35,527 bases of DNA. Source: an uncultured Odoribacter sp. (GTDB lineage: Bacteria; Bacteroidota; Bacteroidia; Bacteroidales; Marinifilaceae). The stretch is taken from assembly GCA_905193145.1 (NCBI GenBank), contig CAJJNP010000010.1, positions 1 through 35,527 of the forward strand, in the 5' to 3' direction. Positions 1 through 7,741 of the stretch are shown here, piece by piece (positions within the stretch are counted from its first letter, which is position 1; every line of letters begins with the position of its first letter). The translations under genes were made by a program, and so were the position numbers. The notes beneath the pieces were generated by a model. It worked only from the letters and a program-made list of their open reading frames with translations, was not told where the DNA came from and searched no databases.

Positions 1-3000
1 ATCAAAAATTACACCTGCAATGCTAACTGGTCTTGCATACAACCTATTTTTAGTAAAACTTACAATTTTATAAATCCGTTCCCTATCCATCGGTTCATTA
101 ATTTTTCCATTCTGCAACTCCTCCTTAGTTGGAAGGTAAACCAAATCATTAGGAGATAAAACAAATATAGGTTCGTTTTCATACTCGTCTTTACCTGCAA
201 CCGGCAATCCTTGCTTACTATTCATAATTGCCTCATTCAATGGTATTGTCCTAAAGCTTCTTTTTTTGGTATAAACACCTGTTTCTTTATCCAACACTTC
301 CGTTTCATAAACAGCAAAAAATAAATTCGTCCCTTTAGCTGCTTCTACATATTTGGATGATTTATTGCCTGTTTCTCCAACACTAAATTTTTCAGCTTTT
401 TCATAAACCCTCACCTTTAATATCGGCTGATGCTGCTTCCCGTCATTAAGAGCAACTATATTTTCATTCATTTCCTCAATTCCTTCTGGAGAGAATGCCA
501 TATCAGGTCTATTATCTTTTGCTTGTAAGTGATTCAACAATATTTTTTGAATACCGGTATCAGTTACTTCTTCTTTTATTTTATCCTGAGTAAAACTGAT
601 ATCCAAAGGCTTTCTTGTCGCAAAATATCTATCATTCGTATTTTTGGTAAAATAATAAATCTTTATTTTAGCCAGATTGACATCGCTCCAGACATCTTTG
701 TTATCATCAAAATATTTTTTGATAGCTTTCAAATCAGCTCCGCTATTCAAAAGTTCTTTCAACTTCTTCTTCAAATCCTTGACAACAATGTTCTGAACAT
801 TTTTTATCGCTACGCTTAAAGATACTTCTTTCACCTTTCGCAAGTTCACCTCTCCAAAAACCGTCTCTTTATGCATTGCCTTGCGGATTGCCCAACAATC
901 TCCCTTATCTTGTTTTAAATAAATCTTCTTCCCATCTGAATTGTAATGCTGGTAATTATTTGTAGCTTTATTGATCACTCGTAGATTCTGTTTAAAGCTA
1001 ACAATAATATCCTTCAAGGTAAAATATACATCTTGCGTAAACGACTCCCACGGCTTTCGTAAAAGCCATTTATAATTTCCAGTGTCATCCGTCTTAATCT
1101 TGTCACAAAGCATATTTCGTAAATCCAATCGCGAAACTTCTGCCTTTGCACTCGCAGACTCATTACTCAAATAGTTGACAATATTCCGAGATGCACAAGC
1201 AATGATTATAGCATCCATTGCATGGTGACGATGATCGATCCTTTTTTTATTAAAGCCCTTCTGTAGCTCTAAAGGCATTACAGGAATCTCATGTCCCGAC
1301 GTATTGAACGCTGTAAAGTCTGTTCGTCCCAATAAATGGTTGATGCGCTGGAAGCGTGGCAAGATAATCTTATTCCAGACATCGTTAATTCCCCAGTCTT
1401 GCTTTAATCTGTCAGTCACTCCACCCGTACATGATATTACATTTTTAGATGTCACATCTTGCTCTTCCTGCTCACGTACAATATTGGACAACACCCCCTT
1501 TACTACTTTGCTAATATAGCGACTATCATTAAGTTGACGTGCTATAAACTGGTCTGGAATATCATCCAGCATCAATTTTTTTAATTTAGTTTTGTTGCTT
1601 TGATAACGTTCCTTGACAAACTCTTCATATTCTTCTAGTGAAAATATTTTTACAGTTTGTCCATAATTCAATTCCACAACTTCACCTCCATGATTGGCAA
1701 TAAATTCATGTGCCAAAAGATTTGCTTTTAATTTATTTACCTCTGATTCACATATTACTTTATTGCTATATGAATCATCAAAATAACGAGACTGAGGTAT
1801 AATATGTTCTATTTCATATGCAGGTGTAAATAGCTTTCCTAATGGTATAATTTGCCCTGTATATGGTGAACGGTATCTTTGTTCCAGCCACAACTTATAA
1901 CGCAAGACTTCTGATTTAGACGGACGTTTTTTTACATCAGATTCTACCAGTTTCTTCATTATTCCTGCAACATCTTCCGGTAATTCTGAAGTATTGTTTA
2001 GAACATCCTCTTCATAAATGCGCAAAATTTCCTGCTGACTGGGAGAATTAGGACGTACGTTCTCAATCTCAAATTCAGGATTTAAAAATTCCGTAAGCAA
2101 ATACTTAATGCGTAAATTACGATTTTCATTTTCTGAGATTTGTTGAGTAATTCTTGCTCGTTTATCTTTCGGATTTTTCATCTCCCGCCCCAGCTCTATA
2201 TGTATTTCATCTATATGTCCTACTTGCTTCCAAATATCTTTAACAGTACGTAATGTTTCTGTAATCACCTGTTCTACGATAGGATTACGCAAAGAATGCT
2301 GACGAAATGATTTCAAATACGAATCAATATCCTCCGGAGAGTTCCATTTTACAATTTCTTTTGCCTCGGCATGTCTCCCATACACAACATAACAAGCCAA
2401 CCACAGCGGCAATCCTCTAAAATCAGATATCGATTCAAAATGTTTCGCTTTTTCTCTAACTATATCTTTTATTTTTTCATCGTACTCCCCGGTTATTATT
2501 TTAGATATCTTCTCTTTTATATCAGAATTTATTTCATTTTCATTCCAATATTTACCCATTCGCATCAAAGGCAATAATTTTTTTATGGCTTTAGCCGAAT
2601 AGGAACCATATTCTTTTTTAAATGCAGGCACTTTTTGAAAAACATCAACGAAAGCATCTCCCAAATTATATTTAACGGCAAATTTTTGCAATCCTTTTAC
2701 TAATTCTTCTTTATCTTCAATCGAATATAACAAATGCCACAATGCCTGTTCTGTTTCTTTATTCAGGAAATTAGCAGATACACTACATTTGCTCAATCTA
2801 CTCAATACAACATGACGAAATTCATTACAAGGATATACTTTATCTTCTACATAATTCCAACGGTAATTTTCTGCATTTTTCTTCAAATTCCATAGCGGAT
2901 TCTTTAAAAATGCTTTTTGATCTATATCTTTTCTGTCATTCAACCAATCGTATAATGCCGTATAATCATCTTCATTTTTCAAAAATTCACTTGTAACATC

Positions 3001-4377
3001 TGTTTCCGGAACAACATCTTTTCTGTATATACGCAAGTTTGATATAAATTGCCACAAACGAAATTCTTGAAACAACGGATTCGATTTTGCAATACATTTT
3101 ACAGGAACGTTCGTTATCTCTCCTATCTTCGAATTTTTTGCACAACGTTCTTCATATGGGCAATTATCAATCAAAGATTTTTTACTCTTTAATGGGCGTT
3201 GGTAAAATAAAATATCCTCCAAAAACAAGTATGTGAAATTCTTAGCAAGTATATTATTGCGATGAGCTTCATTATGAGAGTATAATGCATCAACACAAGC
3301 AATATATAACTCCTTATTTTGTAGTTCCGGATGATATTCGCTTTGTTTTTCAAGGATACGTTTTAACTCTTCTTTGTAATACTTACGTTCAATCGTACGC
3401 ACTAACTTCCCTTTGATTTTTTGCTTCGGATTTTCCAAAAGTGCATCCCAAATATATGCTCCGGTTGTCTTATTACTTGCATCTATATTCGATTCTGTGC
3501 GTTTTTTTACCAATGTCCAATCATCTTCTTTGGGCGCACGTAAGGAATATTTGATTTCACCATCTTTATCTCTTTTCGGAGTCCCATCAGGTTCAAGTTC
3601 CGTCGTTACGACAAACTCTTTCACCTTTCCGACCCAATCAAGAAATACGTCACTGAGCCTTCGGTATATCAAACCGTTTTCTAAACGAACGTTGTACCAA
3701 GTCTCTTTTCCTTTTTTATCACCAGAATCTTCTACGTTAACAACTTTCAACGCTTGAAACTCCACAGATTTATTGGTCTCCTCCTCTTCTTCTTCGCTTC
3801 TAAGCTGATAATATCCTCGTTTTTGATTAAAATTCAGCAATATCCACGCTAGCTCTTCTTTGCTGATTGGCTCTGTCAATGCTTTTTTCCGCAGGTAGTA
3901 TATAGTCCAATCGTAAGGTATTTTTCTATCACCATGGTCCGGATTCTGTGCTTTAAAAATACGTAACATTTCGTCGAAAGAATCCTTGAAGATGAACTCA
4001 TAGACTCCGGCTGCATTTTTTCTCCATACCAATTTAGGCTCATGATTTTTTAAGATCTTTCCATATCTATCAAATTGCTGCGCATAATGTGTCGGCAAAA
4101 AACCAAGGATATCAAGGACTCTGTGTAAACGATCCCGACGTAGCAAATAACGCTCGCGCAAACGACGAACACCACGTAATTTTGTACGTTCTGCAGTTTG
4201 TGATACAGAATTCCCTTTATTAAAATCGCCTAATATTGCAGCATCCATCGGTATTATTCTACTTCCAGCAGCCTCTATACCAACCAAATGCTCTTTCCCA
4301 TTTTCATCAGTTTCACTTTTAACGACAGACCAACCGATACTATTCGTTCCTAAATCAAGTCCAAGTATATTTTTCAT
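1..4377 (-). CDS. cas9: Type II-C CRISPR-associated endonuclease Cas9 (3' end beyond window)
   Basis: RNA-guided DNA endonuclease of a type II CRISPR system. The reading frame is open for 1459 codons from ATG at 4377 to base 1 with no stop, so the C-terminus lies outside the window. RuvC-I is at the N-terminus (LGLDLGTNSIGWSVV, Asp8), followed by a basic bridge-helix-like stretch rich in Arg. RuvC-II is IHIELGRE (Glu728). The HNH domain has EIEHIIPQSRYFDDS with catalytic His858 and a downstream NK pair. RuvC-III is DHRHHAMDA (His1052, Asp1055). All catalytic residues are present, so the enzyme looks active. About 400 residues follow RuvC-III (wedge and PAM-interacting region). Length above 1400 residues fits the long II-C Cas9 proteins of Bacteroidetes. 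cas1, cas2 and the array would be expected downstream, beyond base 1; no repeat array or cas1/cas2 is visible here. The gene is AT-rich compared with the metabolic genes further right. Confidence 0.96.
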   Translation of the reverse strand, partial: MKNILGLDLGTNSIGWSVVKSETDENGKEHLVGIEAAGSRIIPMDAAILGDFNKGNSVSQTAERTKLRGVRRLRERYLLRRDRLHRVLDILGFLPTHYAQQFDRYGKILKNHEPKLVWRKNAAGVYEFIFKDSFDEMLRIFKAQNPDHGDRKIPYDWTIYYLRKKALTEPISKEELAWILLNFNQKRGYYQLRSEEEEEETNKSVEFQALKVVNVEDSGDKKGKETWYNVRLENGLIYRRLSDVFLDWVGKVKEFVVTTELEPDGTPKRDKDGEIKYSLRAPKEDDWTLVKKRTESNIDASNKTTGAYIWDALLENPKQKIKGKLVRTIERKYYKEELKRILEKQSEYHPELQNKELYIACVDALYSHNEAHRNNILAKNFTYLFLEDILFYQRPLKSKKSLIDNCPYEERCAKNSKIGEITNVPVKCIAKSNPLFQEFRLWQFISNLRIYRKDVVPETDVTSEFLKNEDDYTALYDWLNDRKDIDQKAFLKNPLWNLKKNAENYRWNYVEDKVYPCNEFRHVVLSRLSKCSVSANFLNKETEQALWHLLYSIEDKEELVKGLQKFAVKYNLGDAFVDVFQKVPAFKKEYGSYSAKAIKKLLPLMRMGKYWNENEINSDIKEKISKIITGEYDEKIKDIVREKAKHFESISDFRGLPLWLACYVVYGRHAEAKEIVKWNSPEDIDSYLKSFRQHSLRNPIVEQVITETLRTVKDIWKQVGHIDEIHIELGREMKNPKDKRARITQQISENENRNLRIKYLLTEFLNPEFEIENVRPNSPSQQEILRIYEEDVLNNTSELPEDVAGIMKKLVESDVKKRPSKSEVLRYKLWLEQRYRSPYTGQIIPLGKLFTPAYEIEHIIPQSRYFDDSYSNKVICESEVNKLKANLLAHEFIANHGGEVVELNYGQTVKIFSLEEYEEFVKERYQSNKTKLKKLMLDDIPDQFIARQLNDSRYISKVVKGVLSNIVREQEEQDVTSKNVISCTGGVTDRLKQDWGINDVWNKIILPRFQRINHLLGRTDFTAFNTSGHEIPVMPLELQKGFNKKRIDHRHHAMDAIIIACASRNIVNYLSNESASAKAEVSRLDLRNMLCDKIKTDDTGNYKWLLRKPWESFTQDVYFTLKDIIVSFKQNLRVINKATNNYQHYNSDGKKIYLKQDKGDCWAIRKAMHKETVFGEVNLRKVKEVSLSVAIKNVQNIVVKDLKKKLKELLNSGADLKAIKKYFDDNKDVWSDVNLAKIKIYYFTKNTNDRYFATRKPLDISFTQDKIKEEVTDTGIQKILLNHLQAKDNRPDMAFSPEGIEEMNENIVALNDGKQHQPILKVRVYEKAEKFSVGETGNKSSKYVEAAKGTNLFFAVYETEVLDKETGVYTKKRSFRTIPLNEAIMNSKQGLPVAGKDEYENEPIFVLSPNDLVYLPTKEELQNGKINEPMDRERIYKIVSFTKNRLYARPVSIAGVIFD

Positions 4378-4404
4378 AATATATTTGCATTAGTTTGAAT
4401 TTTT

Positions 4405-4412
4405 CAAAGTTA
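4405..4412 (-). promoter_or_regulatory. Putative cas9 promoter -7 element
   Basis: TAACTTTG on the minus strand matches the Bacteroidetes -7 consensus TAnnTTTG, 28 bases before the cas9 ATG. A clear -33 TTTG at the usual 19-21 base spacing is not seen; one TTTG lies 11 bases upstream. The element is inferred from the motif only. Confidence 0.4.
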
Positions 4413-4433
4413 TTAAATTATTTCAAATAACAC

Positions 4434-4441
4434 TATCTTTG
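4434..4441 (+). promoter_or_regulatory. Putative Nudix gene promoter -7 element
   Basis: TATCTTTG matches TAnnTTTG exactly and lies 40 bases before the ATG at 4482, in the 104-base divergent spacer shared with cas9. No good -33 box is visible. The bases before it (TTTCAAATAACAC) are discussed as a finding. Confidence 0.5.
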
Positions 4442-4481
4442 TATCGTAATTAATAGCATTCAAACAAAATAATAGAAAAAA

Positions 4482-5165
4482 ATGTTTAGCTACAAATACC
4501 CGCGTCCGGCGGTTACGACAGATTGTGTGATTTTCGGCTTTGACGGTAAACAGTTGCATATTCTATTGATAGAACGCAGTCGGGCTCCCTACAAAGGAAC
4601 TTGGGCATTGCCCGGCGGATTCTTGGAAATGGATGAAACGGCAGAAGAAGGTGCTGCACGTGAATTGTATGAGGAAACGCACGTAAAGGATGTTTTCCTG
4701 GAGCAGTTTTATGTGTTCAGTGCCGTGAATCGCGATCCTCGGGAACGGGTCGTCACCATTGCATTCTATGCCTTGGTCCGTCAGAGTGACTATCAGATAT
4801 TGGCTGGCGACGATGCTGCCCGCGCCTGCTGGTTTGAGGTGGACAAACTGCCGCCTCTTGCCTTCGACCATGACGAAATTATCAGCAAAGCCAGGGAGCA
4901 TTTGAAAATCAAGCTGAAGGTTAGCCCCATTGCATTCCGGCTGCTGGATGAACAGTTTACCATGGGCGAGCTGCAACGGGTATATGAGCTTATCAGCGAG
5001 CGTACTTACGACCAACGGAATTTCTACCGCCAAGCCATGGTTTCCGGCTTACTCGAAAACATAAACGAAAAGGAATCATCGCCAATACAGCTATTCCGCT
5101 TCAACGATCAATGCTATGAAGATATGGAAGATAGCGAATCAAAACTGAATCCATTCGATTTTTAA
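4482..5165 (+). CDS. Nudix protein with C-terminal winged-helix-like region (NrtR/AraR-like)
   Basis: A 227-residue protein with an N-terminal Nudix domain (roughly residues 8-140) and a C-terminal region (roughly 145-210, including FRLLDEQFTMGELQRVYELI) that resembles the winged helix found in Nudix-related transcription regulators. The Nudix box is nearly canonical: GGFLEMDE then RELYEET, with the usual Gly near its end replaced by His. Members of this architecture include NAD-metabolism repressors (NrtR) and the Nudix-type arabinose regulator of Bacteroides. Because the catalytic REx2EE residues are kept, hydrolase activity is possible, so enzyme versus regulator cannot be decided. It is divergent from cas9 and 28 bases upstream of the nuclease-like gene. 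Its base composition is more GC-rich than either neighbour. Confidence 0.85.
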   Translation: MFSYKYPRPAVTTDCVIFGFDGKQLHILLIERSRAPYKGTWALPGGFLEMDETAEEGAARELYEETHVKDVFLEQFYVFSAVNRDPRERVVTIAFYALVRQSDYQILAGDDAARACWFEVDKLPPLAFDHDEIISKAREHLKIKLKVSPIAFRLLDEQFTMGELQRVYELISERTYDQRNFYRQAMVSGLLENINEKESSPIQLFRFNDQCYEDMEDSESKLNPFDF

Positions 5166-5193
5166 GTATACTCAGTAAAAAGTGAAGTCATCT

Positions 5194-6618
5194 ATGGAAA
5201 AACCAGTAAAAAAAAGAGAAACTTTATTGAAGGAATTTGCCAAGTGTAGCGATAAACTTTTCACTTTGGGAATCATTCGTACAGACAGTTTTACCGGGGA
5301 AATCGGTGAATTCATTGCTTCCAGATATTTCAAACTGGATTTAGCCGACAGATCAACAAAAGCGTACGACGCTGTATGCAGCAAAGGCTATAAATATCAG
5401 ATTAAATCAAAAGTCACGACCGACAACCATTTTAACTACCGTCTATCAAATCTTAAATATCAGGATTTTGATTTTCTTGTGGTTGTATTTTTTGACTCGC
5501 ATTATAATACGCTGGCTATCTTAAAAATCCCATCCGATAAAATCAATTCGGAACAATATCTTGTCAGCTCCGCTCAAATCAATCCTTTTTCTCAAGATAT
5601 TACAAAATTAAAATTATCACAAAAGGAACAACATGCTATTGGAAATTTTGCCCAAAGCTACTTGGATTTGCAAAACGCAGGCATTATCAGAAGCCGTAAG
5701 GTTGTAGGTGATATCGGTGAATATTATGCCTGCAAACATTTGAAGTTGCAACTATGCAACAATAAGAACGAAAAGGGATTTGATGCAGTCAATCAAAAAG
5801 GCTTGACTTTTGAGATCAAGACAAGACGCGTATATGAAAGCGGAAGACGTACCTCTGAAACAAGAAGGCTGAATAATCTTTCGGATAAGAGTGCCGATTA
5901 TCTGGTTGTTGTCACTTTAAATCATGCTTTTGAATGTTCTGGAATGTGGATCATGCCCATGAAAAATGTCGTTAATCCGAAATCTGCCCACCTTAAAATC
6001 GTCAATACAACCGCTGGAGTAAAAAATATAGTACCCAGCCAGATCAGCTGGCTAACGACGGGTGAGAAATTTGTGTCGTTCAACGATATGAAGAAACAAA
6101 AATCCTCCTCATTGTCCCAAAGCAAGAAAAGATCTAAAACGACAAAGAAAGTTTCCTCTAAAGATTCTTCGATATTAGATGATGATGTCTTAAAAAAGAT
6201 TGTATCTCAGATGAACATTGCACAGAATAACAACCTGAAGGCACAGGAGGATATCTCTATTGAGCAAGAAGAGTTCAATTATTGTAGGAACACTCCAGGT
6301 ACATCCCTTTTTATTAAACTCCCAATCTATATTGTTCTGCTAATAATCATTTTAGTTCTGTTCGGATACATTCTTGATCAAACTAAAAAACCGATAACTC
6401 CCGAACCGTGGCCTAAAATCACCCAGGAAGACAATGTTCCCCTCAGAGATAAGAACACGGACAACCAATTGCCCGCCTACCCCAAAATTAATTTTGACAA
6501 CACCATCAAAATTAAATCAAAAGGAAAAACAATTAAAGTATCGCCGGAGCAGGTCTTGGAACAGATGGACATTGATTATGATGACTTAAGGGACTATCTT
6601 GGGGATGAATTACATTAG
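5194..6618 (+). CDS. Membrane-anchored protein with two tandem PD-(D/E)xK-like domains
   Basis: I do not recognise this as a named family. It has two related halves. Half 1 (about residues 15-120) has GEIGEF, YDAV and YQIKSK; half 2 (about 155-260) has GDIGEY, FDAV and FEIKTR, each followed by a hydrophobic strand (FLVVVFF, YLVVVTL). Glu, Asp and (E/Q)xK in this order are the signature of the restriction-endonuclease-like (PD-(D/E)xK) fold. Half 2 keeps Asp197, Glu207 and Lys209; half 1 has Gln69 instead of Glu, so it may be inactive or DNA-binding only. A Lys/Ser-rich linker (about 299-330) leads to one transmembrane segment (about 377-394) and a polar tail. The start is taken at ATG 5194; an in-frame GTG at 5182 is possible. 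It lies 28 bases after the Nudix gene, probably co-transcribed. A role in defence or DNA processing is inference only. Confidence 0.75.
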   Translation: MEKPVKKRETLLKEFAKCSDKLFTLGIIRTDSFTGEIGEFIASRYFKLDLADRSTKAYDAVCSKGYKYQIKSKVTTDNHFNYRLSNLKYQDFDFLVVVFFDSHYNTLAILKIPSDKINSEQYLVSSAQINPFSQDITKLKLSQKEQHAIGNFAQSYLDLQNAGIIRSRKVVGDIGEYYACKHLKLQLCNNKNEKGFDAVNQKGLTFEIKTRRVYESGRRTSETRRLNNLSDKSADYLVVVTLNHAFECSGMWIMPMKNVVNPKSAHLKIVNTTAGVKNIVPSQISWLTTGEKFVSFNDMKKQKSSSLSQSKKRSKTTKKVSSKDSSILDDDVLKKIVSQMNIAQNNNLKAQEDISIEQEEFNYCRNTPGTSLFIKLPIYIVLLIIILVLFGYILDQTKKPITPEPWPKITQEDNVPLRDKNTDNQLPAYPKINFDNTIKIKSKGKTIKVSPEQVLEQMDIDYDDLRDYLGDELH

Positions 6619-6662
6619 TCCCACGCTCATTCATGACAAATAGATGATAAACATATCTCACC

Positions 6663-6723
6663 TATAAGTCAAAGATAACAGACTGTTATCTTTGACTTAT
6701 ATTTATCTTATCTTTGATATATA
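6663..6723. repeat. Palindromic three-half-site intergenic element, copy 1
   Basis: A perfect inverted repeat with 19-base arms (TATAAGTCAAAGATAACAG at 6663-6681; its complement at 6683-6701) and a single-base centre. A third half-site, TATATATCAAAGATAA on the minus strand, follows at 6723-6708. A homologous element in the opposite overall orientation lies at 32640-32701. Each half-site contains TATCTTTG, identical to the Bacteroidetes -7 consensus. There is no T-tract directly after the hairpin, so it does not look like an intrinsic terminator. The rest of 6619-6856 holds AACGGGATAA (6805-6814, also found at 32749-32758) and the promoter of the next gene. Confidence 0.8.
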
Positions 6724-6831
6724 TTTGTGATAATTTTGTATGGGAGGGAAATAAAGCATAAGTCGGATGATTCTGGGAGAATGCTCAATTTTCCTTTTGG
6801 ATGGAACGGGATAACCTATGGAGTTTTTTTA

Positions 6832-6839
6832 TATTTTTG
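6832..6839 (+). promoter_or_regulatory. Putative aminotransferase gene promoter -7 element
   Basis: TATTTTTG fits TAnnTTTG and ends 17 bases before the ATG at 6857, implying a very short leader. No -33 box at the right distance is seen. Confidence 0.4.
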
Positions 6840-6856
6840 CGAAAAACTAAAAAATC

Positions 6857-7639
6857 ATGGTACTTATAAATAACCAGCCAAACGAAAACAATGCGTTTTC
6901 TACAAAAATCATTGAAAGCGGATTGAGCATTTACGAAGTGATAAGAGTGTTTGAAGGGCATCCTATCTTTTTGAGAGATAATCTTGTAAGATTAGCAAAT
7001 TCACTTACTAAATCAAATATTGATATCGATGTCGAAAGCTTGAACATTCCCGAGAAGTTGCGACACTTTATCTCTCTGGAAAAAATGACAGAAGGGAATA
7101 TAAAATACGTATTACACTTCTCTTCGCAATATCCAGACGAATATATTTTCAGAATTCCCCACTCCTATCCGACTGAAATACAATACCGGGATGGAGTTCC
7201 AACCATGACTCTCCAGGCTATGCGAGAAAATCCGGAAGTAAAATATATCAATGCAGACTTACGCACTCAGACCAACCAGCTAATTCAGGAAAATCACGTT
7301 TACGAAGTGCTGTTGGTCGATAAAGATGGGTTCATTACAGAAGGGTCACGTTCCAATGTGTTTTTTATCAAGGGTGAAACGCTTTACACCAGCCCCCTGC
7401 AATATGTGTTGCCGGGCACCAGCCGAAAACGCGTCTTTGATCTGTGTAAGGCTAATCATATCCAAGTGATAGAAGAAAGGATTGATTGTAATAAATTGAA
7501 TGAATACGACATAGCATTTATCACCGGAACATCTCCTTTAATACTTCCAATCAATCGTATTGACAATATCCGTTATAATACAAACAATGATTTCTTACAT
7601 CGGCTTATGAAATCTTATTTCGCTCTATTGGAAGGTTAA
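6857..7639 (+). CDS. Class IV PLP-dependent aminotransferase (branched-chain/D-amino acid/ADC lyase family)
   Basis: A 260-residue protein of fold-type IV PLP enzymes, which transaminate branched-chain or D-amino acids or cleave aminodeoxychorismate. The expected landmarks are present: an N-terminal YEVIRVFEGHPIFLRDNLVRL segment, the likely PLP lysine Lys129 in VKYINADLR, the ITEGSRSNVF motif with Glu162, and the C-terminal ITGTSPLILPI phosphate-binding loop. The substrate cannot be assigned; the protein is shorter than typical IlvE (about 300-340 residues) and closer in size to PabC or D-amino acid transaminases. It is monocistronic by spacing: 238 bases upstream and 102 bases downstream are non-coding. 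Confidence 0.88.
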   Translation: MVLINNQPNENNAFSTKIIESGLSIYEVIRVFEGHPIFLRDNLVRLANSLTKSNIDIDVESLNIPEKLRHFISLEKMTEGNIKYVLHFSSQYPDEYIFRIPHSYPTEIQYRDGVPTMTLQAMRENPEVKYINADLRTQTNQLIQENHVYEVLLVDKDGFITEGSRSNVFFIKGETLYTSPLQYVLPGTSRKRVFDLCKANHIQVIEERIDCNKLNEYDIAFITGTSPLILPINRIDNIRYNTNNDFLHRLMKSYFALLEG

Positions 7640-7707
7640 GTAAATGATTTAATGATTTTTTAGAAAGATTTCTGCTTAAGAAAAACCATATAAAGTCATA
7701 TTATTTA

Positions 7708-7715
7708 TACTTTTG
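7708..7715 (+). promoter_or_regulatory. Putative promoter -7 element of serine hydrolase-glycerate kinase pair
   Basis: TACTTTTG fits TAnnTTTG, 26 bases before the ATG at 7742. The -33 box is not evident. Confidence 0.45.
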
Positions 7716-7741
7716 CATGATTCCAAAAGATAGAGTGCAAA

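Noticed and set aside
1..4377. Many short plus-strand frames opposite cas9 (for example 529-819, 1304-1519, 3413-3757)
   Set aside because: They lie antisense to a continuous 1459-codon Cas9 frame with intact active sites and have no recognisable domains.
4378..4481. CRISPR array or tracrRNA next to cas9
   Set aside because: No direct repeats with regular spacers are visible; only 104 bases separate the genes, and a tracrRNA cannot be verified without the repeat.
6663..6723. Intrinsic terminator after the nuclease-like gene
   Set aside because: The palindrome is AT-rich, has a 1-base loop, lacks a T-tract, and a homologue with the same symmetry sits upstream of another gene, so a shared element explains it better.
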